A stretch of 64,000 nucleotides of DNA from Helicovermis profundi (lineage in GTDB: Bacteria; Bacillota; Clostridia; Peptostreptococcales; Acidaminobacteraceae), in the NCBI RefSeq assembly GCF_033097505.1, contig NZ_AP028654.1, forward strand, positions 2,004,001-2,068,000, in the 5' to 3' direction. A program made the position numbers and the translations under genes. The first letter of the stretch is position 1. The number at the start of each line of letters is the position of its first letter. Under the pieces are notes generated by a model. That model did not search any database. It was not told the DNA's origin and saw only the letters and a program-made list of their open reading frames with translations. This document shows, in pieces, positions 55,045-64,000 of this stretch.

Positions 55045-55758
55045 CTATTCCTTAGTTTTTGCGTATATAAAATTTGTAATACCAGTATATTTTTTTATAC
55101 TTACTTCTTCAGCTTTTTTCGTATCAACAAGATAACCTCGACTCCTAATCGTACTAACAATTCCAAATCTTTGATTTATTGCACCATCTAAGGTATCTTT
55201 ATTTCCAATAACTTTAATAATATAGGGTGTTGACTGTGGAATTGTATTAATGTTAATAGAATTTCCTGCTGCTCTTATTTCTGAGTAGCTAGTAAGCCTT
55301 TGATTATTAATCATAATTGCTTCAGCACCTGCAGAATTTAACTCATTTACTAAATTAATTATTAATTCATAGTCGTAAACGATATTAATATCATCAGAGT
55401 AATTTAAATCTTTTGGTGGATTATCTATCGTTATAATTATACCTTCACCTGAAACGTCTGTCAGCCCTGAAAAAGATTTGTATTTCTGGGCATCTGATCT
55501 TAATTTATTTATCATAATGTTGTCACTTGAAGCTGCTTCTTCAATCGATTTAAGTTTTTTATCTAATTCATCAAACTCAGATTGAAGCTTTGATTTCTGG
55601 CTCCTCAACTGGCTAACTTCATTAATTAATTCTGTTGATTTAATATGAGGACTCATACCATGAAAATAATTTCTTTGAACTATTCTAAACTGAAATGCAA
55701 TTATTATACCTAGGATTACACATACAATTCCAATCCATATCTGATCTTTTTTCATCAT
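55045..55758 (-). CDS. DUF881 protein (first copy)
   Basis: The 237-residue product has one N-terminal helix, a coiled coil, and a DUF881 domain (VSGEGIIITIDNPP, LVNELNSAGAEAIMINNQRL, YIIKVIGNKDTLDGAINQ). It stands between ftsQ and the second DUF881 gene. ATG at 55758 or 55755, both close to GGAGAG. Confidence 0.9.
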   Translation of the reverse strand: MMKKDQIWIGIVCVILGIIIAFQFRIVQRNYFHGMSPHIKSTELINEVSQLRSQKSKLQSEFDELDKKLKSIEEAASSDNIMINKLRSDAQKYKSFSGLTDVSGEGIIITIDNPPKDLNYSDDINIVYDYELIINLVNELNSAGAEAIMINNQRLTSYSEIRAAGNSININTIPQSTPYIIKVIGNKDTLDGAINQRFGIVSTIRSRGYLVDTKKAEEVSIKKYTGITNFIYAKTKE

Positions 55759-55763
55759 TTTAC

Positions 55764-56492
55764 CTACTCTCCAAATGGTTTATACAAAGGTAGACCTTTA
55801 TTACTAACATCAATGATACCAGAATTTACTCCTTTATTTACAAGAGCCTCATAGATATCAACGAAATCATTAAATTTTCTTTCTATATCGTCGCCTTTGC
55901 CGAATTTTGCTTTAAAAGCATCACTTATTTGAACATTTAAACTTCCATCACTATAATTAATTTTTGGTTTAAAATCTATATGCGATTTTGATAATAGTTT
56001 TATAAGAAGTGTCGCGTTTTTCAATACTGATTCATTATATACTTCTATCTTTTTACCTACAATAAAGTCTTTAAGTAAAAATCCTTCAATAATAAAAATA
56101 TCTCCTGTTTTATCAGATACTGATAAAACATTTAGTTCATCATCTATCGTAATATATAAATTAGAATATTCTATTACTGAAAATTCTTTTCTATACGTAA
56201 AATCAAAGATCAAAGTACTCGGATATACAATTTTAAGGGAAGCATTTTTTATAAATGGTTCTAATTTAACTTTTGAAATAAGACTTTTTTTGTTAATTAA
56301 AAAAATAGACTTTTCATTTTTTAGAAATCCCATCGCCTTATAAATATCTTTTTCATTAACATTTGCATTAAGATTATATTCTATTTTATTAACTTTAAAT
56401 AAAGGACTCAAAAACACTAAAAAACCTAATAATAATATTATCACAATTGTTGTTAATTTAATAACAGTTTTTTTTCTTTTATTTTTGCTCAA
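55764..56492 (-). CDS. ftsQ: Cell division protein FtsQ/DivIB
   Basis: FtsQ/DivIB is a bitopic scaffold of the divisome. The product is about 242 residues with a basic N-terminus (SKNKRKK), one helix (VIKLTTIVIILLLGFLVFLSPLF), a POTRA domain (VNKIEYNLNANVNEKDIYKAMGF), and the FtsQ domain. A TTG at 56492 is chosen because GGAGG lies 6 bases upstream; an ATG at 56528 overlaps murG and has no such site. Confidence 0.88.
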   Translation of the reverse strand: MSKNKRKKTVIKLTTIVIILLLGFLVFLSPLFKVNKIEYNLNANVNEKDIYKAMGFLKNEKSIFLINKKSLISKVKLEPFIKNASLKIVYPSTLIFDFTYRKEFSVIEYSNLYITIDDELNVLSVSDKTGDIFIIEGFLLKDFIVGKKIEVYNESVLKNATLLIKLLSKSHIDFKPKINYSDGSLNVQISDAFKAKFGKGDDIERKFNDFVDIYEALVNKGVNSGIIDVSNKGLPLYKPFGE

Positions 56493-56517
56493 TATTGCCT
56501 CCGTACTTTCTAAAGTG

Positions 56518-57612
56518 TCATCTATCATTTAAAATAGTGTCAACTATAACCTTAGCTGCATTGACATCTTCAATTTTCGCAGATTTATATTTATTTATAC
56601 TAGTTCTATCAATCGAAAAATTTTTAATCATATTAATAATATTTACATATACCATATCTTTTTCTAGAATAACTATTGCACTTCCCTTTTCTTTAAGAGA
56701 ATTGGCATTAAATTCTTGATGATTATCTTTTACATTTGGAGAAGGAATAATAATTGCCGGTATTCCGCATGCTTCAAGCTCAGAAATTGCTCCCGCACCT
56801 GCCCTTGAAATTACAAGGTCGTATGCATTAAAATAATAAGGAAGTTCATAAGTATAAGGCAATATTTCAATATTTTTTTCGAATTTCAAATTCTCACTAA
56901 GCATTATTTTTTTAAATCTTTCATAGTATGATCTTCCAGTAATATGCGTTATTCTTACATTTTCATTGCCACTAAAAGATTTAATTATCTCGAGCATTAA
57001 ATCATTTACTTTTCTTGCTCCTCCGCTTCCGCCTAGTGAAATAACATTTAATACCTCATCTTTGCACTCAAGTTTTTTTCTTGATTTTTCTCTATCCATC
57101 GTCGTAAATTCTTTTTTTATTGGATTCCCTGAATAAACAACCTTTTCTAAACTTAAATCAATTTTTTTCGTGTCTTTATGTGAAACGAAAAACTTATTAA
57201 CTTTTACAAAAAGTTTTAAATTCGTTCTACCTGGAAATGCATTTTGTTCATGCACATAAGTACGAGTACCAAGTAATTGCGCTATGTATACAAGAGGAAA
57301 ACTTACATAACCACCTGTTCCTATAACAATATCAGGTTTTTCTTTAATAACTATTATAAATGACTGTACAATTCCTAAAAGAACTTTAAATATTGTTTTT
57401 ATTAATGAAATGATTTTTCTTGATTGAATACCACTAGCTTCAATTCCTAAAAACTCATATCCTTCTTTTTTTGCAATTTCACATTCTATACCTTTTTTTA
57501 AACCAACATATTTTATAATGTTTTTTTTGTTTCGTCTTTTAAATTCATTCGCAATAGAGATAGCTGGATTAACATGACCAGCAGTTCCACCGCCCGTAAT
57601 TAATATTTTCAT
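56518..57612 (-). CDS. murG: UDP-N-acetylglucosamine transferase MurG
   Basis: MurG adds N-acetylglucosamine to lipid I to make lipid II at the inner membrane face. The 364-residue product has the glycine loops GGGTAGHVNPAISIA and LGGSGGARKVNDLM, VIGTGGYVSFPLV, HEQNAFPGRTN, and the donor-site block ISRAGAGAISELEACGIPAIIIPSP. Good AGGGGA site; follows ftsW. Confidence 0.98.
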   Translation of the reverse strand: MKILITGGGTAGHVNPAISIANEFKRRNKKNIIKYVGLKKGIECEIAKKEGYEFLGIEASGIQSRKIISLIKTIFKVLLGIVQSFIIVIKEKPDIVIGTGGYVSFPLVYIAQLLGTRTYVHEQNAFPGRTNLKLFVKVNKFFVSHKDTKKIDLSLEKVVYSGNPIKKEFTTMDREKSRKKLECKDEVLNVISLGGSGGARKVNDLMLEIIKSFSGNENVRITHITGRSYYERFKKIMLSENLKFEKNIEILPYTYELPYYFNAYDLVISRAGAGAISELEACGIPAIIIPSPNVKDNHQEFNANSLKEKGSAIVILEKDMVYVNIINMIKNFSIDRTSINKYKSAKIEDVNAAKVIVDTILNDR

Positions 57613-57623
57613 TTTTATCCCCT

Positions 57624-58703
57624 TTAGTGCCTAGAAATATTTAACAATATTCCTATAGAGCTCATCATAATTACTAGCGAATTGCCTCCGTAACTTATAA
57701 ATGGTAGAGCAATTCCTGTAGCCGGTAATATTGCAGATGCAACACCTACATTAACTATAACTTGGATAGCAATCATAGCTGATATACCAGATGCGAGTAA
57801 ACATCCAAATAAATCTTTAGAAGTAGAAGCAATTTTAATTCCTCTATATATAAGTATTAAAAATAGTAGTAATACAAAAACTACTCCTATGAATCCAAGT
57901 TCTTCACCAATTGTAGCAAAAATAAAATCATTTTGAGGTTCTGGAATATAAAGTTTATTTTGAGTGCTTTGACCAAGTCCAACTCCAAAAATACCCCCTG
58001 AACCTAGGGCATATAGAGATTGTGTAACTTGCCATCCTTCTCCAAGTGGATTAGAACCGGGTTTTAGTAAAGTCATCATCCTCTTTAACCTATATTCAGC
58101 TGAAAATGCAAATCCAACAATTGCAAGTATTCCAGCAAACATCATAATTCCTAATTGTGAAAGCTTTGCTCCAGAAATAAAAAGCATAGATATAACTATA
58201 AGAGAAATGGTAACTGCAGTACTTAAATTTGGTTGAAGCAAAATCAAACAAAAATTTAGGGCAATAATTAAAATATACGGAAGAACACCATTCTTAAAAT
58301 CTTTTATATTCTCCCCTTTGTTTGACATCGTACTCGCACAAAAAATGATACATGCCAGTTTTGCAAATTCTGATGGCATAAATGTAGTAATACCTACATC
58401 TATCCATCTTTTTGCTCCATTTACTTCTATTCCAAGTGGCGTTAATACAACAATCAAGAAAGTAATTGATACAATCATAATTGGTAAAGATAATTTTTTT
58501 AACTTCCGATAATCATACAGTGCAAAAAATACCATTAATACTAATCCTACACCCGCAAAAATCAATTCTTTTCTAAAAAACAGAAATTTATCTTTCCAAA
58601 GAGAAAGCGCAAAATAATAGCTTGAACTAAAAACCATCATAATTCCAATAAATATTAAAAACATTACTACAATAAATAATACAAAATCAAATGGCTTTTT
58701 CAT
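57624..58703 (-). CDS. ftsW: Peptidoglycan polymerase FtsW (SEDS family)
   Basis: FtsW polymerises glycan strands at the septum together with a class B PBP. The 359-residue protein has about ten helices, the QPNLSTAVTISLI motif, GANRRWI-type NGAKRWIDVG, and the C-terminal ATGIALPFISYGGNSLVIMMSSIGILLN. It sits between murD and murG as in typical dcw clusters. Confidence 0.96.
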   Translation of the reverse strand: MKKPFDFVLFIVVMFLIFIGIMMVFSSSYYFALSLWKDKFLFFRKELIFAGVGLVLMVFFALYDYRKLKKLSLPIMIVSITFLIVVLTPLGIEVNGAKRWIDVGITTFMPSEFAKLACIIFCASTMSNKGENIKDFKNGVLPYILIIALNFCLILLQPNLSTAVTISLIVISMLFISGAKLSQLGIMMFAGILAIVGFAFSAEYRLKRMMTLLKPGSNPLGEGWQVTQSLYALGSGGIFGVGLGQSTQNKLYIPEPQNDFIFATIGEELGFIGVVFVLLLFLILIYRGIKIASTSKDLFGCLLASGISAMIAIQVIVNVGVASAILPATGIALPFISYGGNSLVIMMSSIGILLNISRH

Positions 58704-58704
58704 C

Positions 58705-60057
58705 TTAACCCCTTAAATTACTTACAATTTCTTTAAATTCTTTTCCTCTGTGTTCATAACTTTTGTACATATCCCAACTTGCACAAGCAGGTGATAAGAG
58801 AACATTTTCTCCCTTGCTAGCTTTTTTAAACGATTCTTCAATAGCTTCTTTTAAAGTGTCAACTATTATATAATTAGTAAATTCATTCTTTTTAGCAGCT
58901 AATGCAATAATATTTTTCGTTTCACCGAAAAGTATTAATTCTTTCACTTTATCATCAAATGATTTAATAAAATCATCAAATTCACTTTTTTTATCCATTC
59001 CACCAGCAATTAAAAAAGTTTTACCTTTCATTGCTTGAATAGCTTTTATTGACGCATCAGGATTAGTACCTTTGGAATCATTATAATATGATACCCCATT
59101 TATTTTATCAACAAATTCTATTCTATGTTCAACACCTTTAAAAGTTTTAAGAGTATATCTTATAACGTCTAATCCTATACCAGAGTAATAAGAAATTAGA
59201 ATAGCTGCCATTGCGTTTTCAAGATTATGTTCTCCAAGTATAAATATATCATTTTTATCCATTACGTGCATTGTTTTGCCTTTAGATTTAATAACAATAA
59301 TATTTCCATCAAGAAAGACTCCGTCATTAACTTTTTCTTTCAAAGAAAAAAACTTTACATTCGAAGATACATTTAATGCAATTTTTCTTGTTATCAAATT
59401 ATCATAATTCAATACCAAAATATCATTCTTTGACTGATTTAAAAACACATTAGATTTTGCATCAATATAATTTTTCATTGTTTTATGTCTATTTAAATGA
59501 TCTGGTGTAATATTTAAAATTGCCGCAATATGCGCACTAAAACTTGAAATACTCTCTAGTTGAAAACTGCTTAATTCTGTAATCAAATAATCATCTTTTT
59601 TGCAAGAAAGTGCAACAGAAATAGCAGGCACACCAATGTTTCCTACTACATAAGCTTTTTTATGTGCATTTTCAAATATTTCACCAACGAGTGCTGTCGT
59701 TGTTGTTTTTCCATTTGTTCCAGTAATACCAATAAAATGCTTGGAAAGAGAGAGTCTATAAGCAAGTTCTATTTCACCAATAACATCTATATTATTTTCT
59801 TTAGCTTTTACTATAAATTCTAAATCAGTAGGTACTCCTGGAGAAAGAATCATAGTTCCACAATCCTTTATCTCACTTAGGTTAGGATGTCTGCCAAGAA
59901 TTTTTTCATCATATAATCCATTAATTGATAAAAGTATTTCTTTTAAACTTTCATCTGTTTTTATATCGTTAATAGTCAAAGAAAATCCAAGTTCTTTTAA
60001 AATTTTTAAAGTTGATATACCGCTTTTAGCAATTCCTACAACTAATACTTTTTTCAT
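58705..60057 (-). CDS. murD: UDP-N-acetylmuramoylalanine-D-glutamate ligase
   Basis: MurD adds D-glutamate to UDP-MurNAc-L-Ala. The 450-residue product has ATP site GITGTNGKTTTTALVG, the family motifs LELSSFQLE-like ITELSSFQLESI and ITPDHLNRHKTMKNYIDAK, NDSKGTNPDASIKAI, and LLSPACASWDMYKSYEHRGKEFKE. The ATG at 60057 follows GGGGGA; a frame to 60150 would lie inside mraY and is not used. Confidence 0.98.
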   Translation of the reverse strand: MKKVLVVGIAKSGISTLKILKELGFSLTINDIKTDESLKEILLSINGLYDEKILGRHPNLSEIKDCGTMILSPGVPTDLEFIVKAKENNIDVIGEIELAYRLSLSKHFIGITGTNGKTTTTALVGEIFENAHKKAYVVGNIGVPAISVALSCKKDDYLITELSSFQLESISSFSAHIAAILNITPDHLNRHKTMKNYIDAKSNVFLNQSKNDILVLNYDNLITRKIALNVSSNVKFFSLKEKVNDGVFLDGNIIVIKSKGKTMHVMDKNDIFILGEHNLENAMAAILISYYSGIGLDVIRYTLKTFKGVEHRIEFVDKINGVSYYNDSKGTNPDASIKAIQAMKGKTFLIAGGMDKKSEFDDFIKSFDDKVKELILFGETKNIIALAAKKNEFTNYIIVDTLKEAIEESFKKASKGENVLLSPACASWDMYKSYEHRGKEFKEIVSNLRG

Positions 60058-60065
60058 TTTTCCCC

Positions 60066-61031
60066 CTAATGAAATAGAACAAAATATCCAATCAGTGATA
60101 ACAAGACAGAAACAAGCCAAAATACTTTTACAACTTTTGTCTCTTTCCAACCAGATAATTCGAAGTGATGGTGAAGAGGACTCATTTTGAAAATTCTTTT
60201 GCCCGTAAGTTTGAAATAACTCACTTGAAGAATAACTGAAAACGTTTCAGCTACAAAAATACCACCAACAATTATCAATATAATTGGCTCTTTTAAAACA
60301 ATTGATATCGAAGCAATAGCGCCTCCAAGCGCAAGCGAACCAACGTCACCCATAAAAACTTTTGCAGGATATTTATTAAACAATAAAAAGCCTAAACAAG
60401 CCCCAGTAATTGAGATAGTTACAAATGATACATGAAATTCACCAAGTTTATAAGCTACTATCGAAAAAAATAAAGTTACTATAATGCTTACTCCACTTGA
60501 AAGTCCATCAAGTCCATCCGTTAAGTTTACACTATTACTTACTCCCACTAATAAAAACACAATAAAGGGAATATAAAATATTCCTAAATCTAAATTATGC
60601 TTTATAAATGGAATATGAATGTCTGTACCAAGTTTGATACTATAAATAGCAATTATTAGACTCACTATAAGTTGTCCTAAAATCTTTTGCTTTGCAGTTA
60701 ATCCTAAATTTCTTTTAAGCCCGATTTTTATATAATCGTCAATAAAACCTACTAATCCAAAAAACATAAGTCCCATTATAATAACTAATGTCTTATCACT
60801 GAAATTTAAAGAAATTAGAAAAGAAGCAAGAATAGCTGTTAAAATGATTAATCCACCCATTGTAGGTGTACCTGTTTTAACTTGATGGCTTTTAGGTCCT
60901 TCTTCCCTTATACTTTGACCAAATTTCATTTTCTTTAGCAGAGGAATTATAAATGGTGCTAAAATAACCGCACTTAGAAATGAAATTATAAACGATAAAA
61001 ACATATTAATATTAATACTTTCTACAATCAT
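60066..61031 (-). CDS. mraY: Phospho-N-acetylmuramoyl-pentapeptide transferase
   Basis: MraY makes lipid I by moving phospho-MurNAc-pentapeptide onto undecaprenyl phosphate. The 321-residue membrane protein has the family motifs PTMGGLIIL, FIDDYIK, NLTDGLDGLSSG, FMGDVGSLALGG and SPLHHHFELSGWKE. Its ATG lies within the 3' end of murE, which it overlaps by 20 bases, with a GGAGAGG site. Confidence 0.98.
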   Translation of the reverse strand: MIVESININMFLSFIISFLSAVILAPFIIPLLKKMKFGQSIREEGPKSHQVKTGTPTMGGLIILTAILASFLISLNFSDKTLVIIMGLMFFGLVGFIDDYIKIGLKRNLGLTAKQKILGQLIVSLIIAIYSIKLGTDIHIPFIKHNLDLGIFYIPFIVFLLVGVSNSVNLTDGLDGLSSGVSIIVTLFFSIVAYKLGEFHVSFVTISITGACLGFLLFNKYPAKVFMGDVGSLALGGAIASISIVLKEPIILIIVGGIFVAETFSVILQVSYFKLTGKRIFKMSPLHHHFELSGWKETKVVKVFWLVSVLLSLIGYFVLFH

Positions 61032-62511
61032 CTTTTTTTACCTCTCCTAGTATATTATGAACTACTTCTCTATCATCAAAATCTATTGTTTTATCATTAA
61101 GAATTTGATAAGTCTCATGCCCTTTTCCAGCAATAAGTAAAGTATCGTTTAAGTCCATTTTATCTATCCCTTTTTTTATAGCTAAAAATCTATCAGGTTC
61201 TAAAAGAACTTTGCTTTTATTGATATCTGTAATTCCTTCAACTATATCATCAATAATAAGAAGTGGATTTTCACTTCTTGGATTATCACTAGTAACAATT
61301 ACAAAATCAGCATTCTCAGATGCAATTGTTCCCATAATTGGTCTTTTAAATTTATCTCTATCTCCACCGCAACCAAAAACAACTCCAACTTTTCCTTTTG
61401 TAAATTCTTTTGCAATTTCAATAACTTTTTCTAGTGCATCTGGAGTGTGAGCATAATCTACAATAATATTAAAATTTTGTTTATTTTCAACCCTTTCAAG
61501 TCTCCCTCTAACAGATTTTATTCTACTTAAAGATTCAGTAATATCATCAGCCTTAAAATCAAGAGCTATCATTGCTCCAACAGCTCCCATAACGTTATAA
61601 ATATAAATATTCCCAGGGAGATTAATATTAACTCTCTTAGAAAAAATAGGAGTTATTAAATCAAAGGAAGAACCACTTTCATTAAGTTCTATATTTTGAG
61701 CCATAATATCAGCTTTTTTATTTATTGATGTAGAAAATGATTTTACGCCGTTTTCTCTTAACTCAAAGTATAGTCTTTCACCGTATTCGTCATCAATATT
61801 AATTACATTTCCGTCAGTTGTTAAGTAAAAGAGCTTCTTCTTCTCAGAAAAATAGTCTTCGAAACTATTATGAAAATCCAAATGATCTTCTGTTAAATTT
61901 GTAAAAATACCAACATTATAGTCTAAGGCATTTACTCTGTTTAGCGCTAACGAATGGGATGAAACCTCCATAATTGCATAATTAATTTTTTTATCAACCA
62001 TCTCAGAAAACATTCTACCAAGTTCATGAGATTCTGGTGTTGTAACACTAGATTTATAAACTTTATCATCAATCTTATTTTCAATAGTACCAAAAAGTCC
62101 TGTTTTTAGACCAAGGTAATTAATCATATTATTTAAAATACTTGCAGATGATGTTTTCCCATTAGTACCAGTTATTCCAATCAATTTTAATTTAGACGTT
62201 GGATTACCATAAAAATTATTTGATAATATCGCAAGAGCCTCTCTTGAATCATCGACCAAAACGTAATTAATGCCATTATTTTCAAAGTCTTGGTCAAAAT
62301 ATTTCTTATTGTCAAGAATAATTAATCTAGCTCCTCTTTCAATCGCATTTTTTATATACAAATGTCCATCTACTTTATATCCTTTTATTGCAACAAAGCA
62401 TCCACCTTTTATTATTTTCTTAGAATTATTTTCAATACATGTAATATCATTTGTAATTTCAATTTTTTTATCAATAATATTTACACCTTTAAGTAGTTGA
62501 ATTAATTTCAT
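61012..62511 (-). CDS. murE: UDP-MurNAc-tripeptide synthetase, meso-DAP type
   Basis: MurE adds the third residue to the peptidoglycan stem peptide. The 499-residue product has ATP site GITGTNGKTSSASIL, TTPESHELGRMF, IMEVSSHSLALNRV, LTEDHLDFHNSFEDYF, and TSDNPRSENPLLII. The DNPR motif marks enzymes that use meso-diaminopimelate rather than lysine. The ATG at 62511 is preceded by GGAGG. mraY follows directly; the usual murF between them is missing. Confidence 0.97.
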   Translation of the reverse strand: MKLIQLLKGVNIIDKKIEITNDITCIENNSKKIIKGGCFVAIKGYKVDGHLYIKNAIERGARLIILDNKKYFDQDFENNGINYVLVDDSREALAILSNNFYGNPTSKLKLIGITGTNGKTSSASILNNMINYLGLKTGLFGTIENKIDDKVYKSSVTTPESHELGRMFSEMVDKKINYAIMEVSSHSLALNRVNALDYNVGIFTNLTEDHLDFHNSFEDYFSEKKKLFYLTTDGNVINIDDEYGERLYFELRENGVKSFSTSINKKADIMAQNIELNESGSSFDLITPIFSKRVNINLPGNIYIYNVMGAVGAMIALDFKADDITESLSRIKSVRGRLERVENKQNFNIIVDYAHTPDALEKVIEIAKEFTKGKVGVVFGCGGDRDKFKRPIMGTIASENADFVIVTSDNPRSENPLLIIDDIVEGITDINKSKVLLEPDRFLAIKKGIDKMDLNDTLLIAGKGHETYQILNDKTIDFDDREVVHNILGEVKKDDCRKY

Positions 62512-62571
62512 TTTTTCCTCCAAATATTAGTAAAAAGAAGCTTCTAAATTATATCACATATTTATGTTTGT

Positions 62572-64000
62572 TTACTCACCAAAACTCAAAACAATTGTTG
62601 TTTTCTCATTAATTTTCGTACCAGCATATGGAAACTGCTTTTTTACAATTAAATTTTCATCTTTAATTGATAAAGGATTAGTTGTTAAAATTAATCCTGA
62701 AGCTTTTGCAATACCTTTAGATATTTTTAAAGTTTTACCAACAAAATTTGGCATATTAATTGATTTAGATTCATTATTGAAATTTGGTTCAACCTTTAAA
62801 TATCTAAGCGTAGGTTCCATTATATCTTTAGCAATAGGTGCAGCAATAACACTTCCATAAGTTGAATCTTTAGGATCATCAACTACTATTAATACGCTTA
62901 TTTTAGGATTTTCAATAGGTGCGACACCGAAAAATGATGAATATGCTCTAGTATGAGAATATACTCCATTTATTAACTTTTCACTTGTCCCAGTTTTACC
63001 ACCTACTCTTATACCAGGTATATATGCTTTTTTACCCGAGCCATATAAAACAACAGACTCCATCATAAGTCTTAAATCAATAGAAGTTTTTTCACTAACC
63101 ACATTATTAATAACCGTAGGTTTATTTTCGAGAATAGTGTTACCCTTGTTATCAACAAATTTATCAACTACGTAAGGTTTCATTAATTTTCCACCATTTA
63201 CTACTGACGAAAGTGCTGTTACAACTTGAATTGGTGTAGTTGAAAGACCATGTCCATAAGACATCGTTGCAGTATCAACTGGACCAGCTTTATTTTTTTT
63301 TAAGTAAAGTGAGGAAGCTTCAGCTGGAAGATCTATTTTAGTTTTATTAAACAATCCAAAATCCTTATAATACTTGTATAAATTATCTTTTCCAAGCTCT
63401 TGCCCAATTTGAACAAAAATTGGATTTATTGAGTTTTCAAGAGCCTCTGTTAAAGTCTGCTCTCCAAAAGGTCGGTTCTTTCGCCAATTATATATCCTTG
63501 TCCCATAAACATCAATATAACCTTTGTCAAAATATTTAGTTGATGGACTAGTAATATTTTCTTCAAGTGCAGCGGAGGCAACAAGTAGTTTAATCAAAGA
63601 CCCAGGTTCATAAGTATCACTCACAGCAGGATTTCTCCAAATTTCATTCCAGTTATTTACGAGTGTACTGTCATCCATTTTATCTACTTCTTCCTTAGTA
63701 TAATATCTAGATAGGTCTCTAGGATTATTGGGATCGTAGTCTGGAACAGAAGCCATAGCTAATATTTTCCCTGTTTTAGGCTCCATAACTATTGCGCTAA
63801 CTTTAAGAGGGTTGTGCTCCTCGTAGGCTTTTCTTACTGCTTTTTCAGTAAAATGTTGTATTACTTCATCAATTGTTAGAACAATATTTTCGCCTTCTGT
63901 AGGCTTATAAACTTTATCATTTGAATAAGGAAGAGGTCTACCAACAACATCCGTACTTGTAATAAGCATTCCATCTTTTCCTTTTAATTTATCCTCATAA
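62572..64000 (-). CDS. Class B penicillin-binding protein with PASTA domain (partial)
   Basis: The frame enters from the right edge, so the N-terminus with the membrane anchor and dimerisation domain is missing; about 475 residues are visible. The transpeptidase motifs are in order: SxxK in EPGSLIKLL, SxN in ENSINPIFV, and KTG in GGKTGTSEK. A single C-terminal PASTA domain (NMPNFVGKTLKISKGIAKAS) ends the protein. This fits the septal PbpB/SpoVD type that works with FtsW and lies upstream of murE. Whether it is the sporulation SpoVD or vegetative PbpB cannot be told here. Confidence 0.95.
   Translation of the reverse strand, partial: YEDKLKGKDGMLITSTDVVGRPLPYSNDKVYKPTEGENIVLTIDEVIQHFTEKAVRKAYEEHNPLKVSAIVMEPKTGKILAMASVPDYDPNNPRDLSRYYTKEEVDKMDDSTLVNNWNEIWRNPAVSDTYEPGSLIKLLVASAALEENITSPSTKYFDKGYIDVYGTRIYNWRKNRPFGEQTLTEALENSINPIFVQIGQELGKDNLYKYYKDFGLFNKTKIDLPAEASSLYLKKNKAGPVDTATMSYGHGLSTTPIQVVTALSSVVNGGKLMKPYVVDKFVDNKGNTILENKPTVINNVVSEKTSIDLRLMMESVVLYGSGKKAYIPGIRVGGKTGTSEKLINGVYSHTRAYSSFFGVAPIENPKISVLIVVDDPKDSTYGSVIAAPIAKDIMEPTLRYLKVEPNFNNESKSINMPNFVGKTLKISKGIAKASGLILTTNPLSIKDENLIVKKQFPYAGTKINEKTTIVLSFGE

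Overview
The window comes from an AT-rich (roughly 30% GC by eye), low-GC Gram-positive bacterium, most likely an anaerobic clostridium of the Tissierellales/Peptostreptococcales type. The evidence is strong GGAGG-type ribosome binding sites, TTG and GTG starts, a T-box leader, and Firmicutes gene order in two long blocks (dapF to rpmB, and the dcw cell-wall/division cluster). Peptidoglycan should be the meso-diaminopimelate type, since MurE carries a DNPR motif and DapF is present. The usual spoIIGA-sigE-sigG genes after ftsZ are absent, so this may be a non-sporulating lineage; that is inference.

Layout: 1-6026 (minus) is an operon led by an ArsR-type regulator, followed by MnhE, F, G, two MrpA-tail/MnhB-like proteins, MnhC, MnhD and a second large antiporter-like subunit that runs off the left edge. 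It resembles the membrane arm of Mrp, Mbh or Mbs complexes. 6454-11102 (minus) is a BMP-type nucleoside ABC importer. 11308-17081 (minus) holds a coiled-coil protein, coaD, rsmD, recG, fakA and an Asp23 protein, divergent from rpmB (plus, 17372). 17700-31870 (minus) is the housekeeping block thiN, rpe, rsgA, prkC, prpC, rsmB, fmt, def, priA, coaBC, rpoZ, gmk, yicC and dapF, followed by uppP. 32797-35094 encodes a very acidic membrane protein with eight copies of a roughly 45-residue repeat. 35427-37768 (plus) holds an acetyltransferase and rqcH, convergent with pyrR and rluD across an unusual multi-hairpin element. 39754-43140 is ileS with its T-box leader and promoter. 43164-64000 (minus) is the division and envelope cluster: divIVA, ylmH, yggT, sepF, yggS, an HlyD-like protein, gpsA, der, a DUF512 radical-SAM protein, pgeF, nrdR, ftsZ, a DUF1290 protein, two DUF881 proteins, ftsQ, murG, ftsW, murD, mraY, murE and a class B penicillin-binding protein cut by the right edge.

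How the genes work together: MurE, MraY, MurD, MurG, FtsW, the PBP and UppP carry out peptidoglycan precursor synthesis, lipid-carrier recycling and septal synthesis. FtsZ, SepF, FtsQ and DivIVA place the division machinery. PrkC and PrpC are a kinase/phosphatase pair that senses cell-wall fragments through PASTA domains. Def, Fmt, RsmB, RsgA, RpmB, RqcH and IleS serve translation and ribosome quality control.

Most of the window is ordinary core genome. The points most worth a second look are the structured insertion-like element between rqcH and pyrR (37789-37970), the repeat-rich acidic membrane protein (32797-35094), the IleS with a swapped HIGH signature (GIHH), and the Mrp/Mbs-like complex with two large antiporter subunits and no full MrpA. 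I saw no tRNA, rRNA, CRISPR array, prophage or intact insertion sequence.
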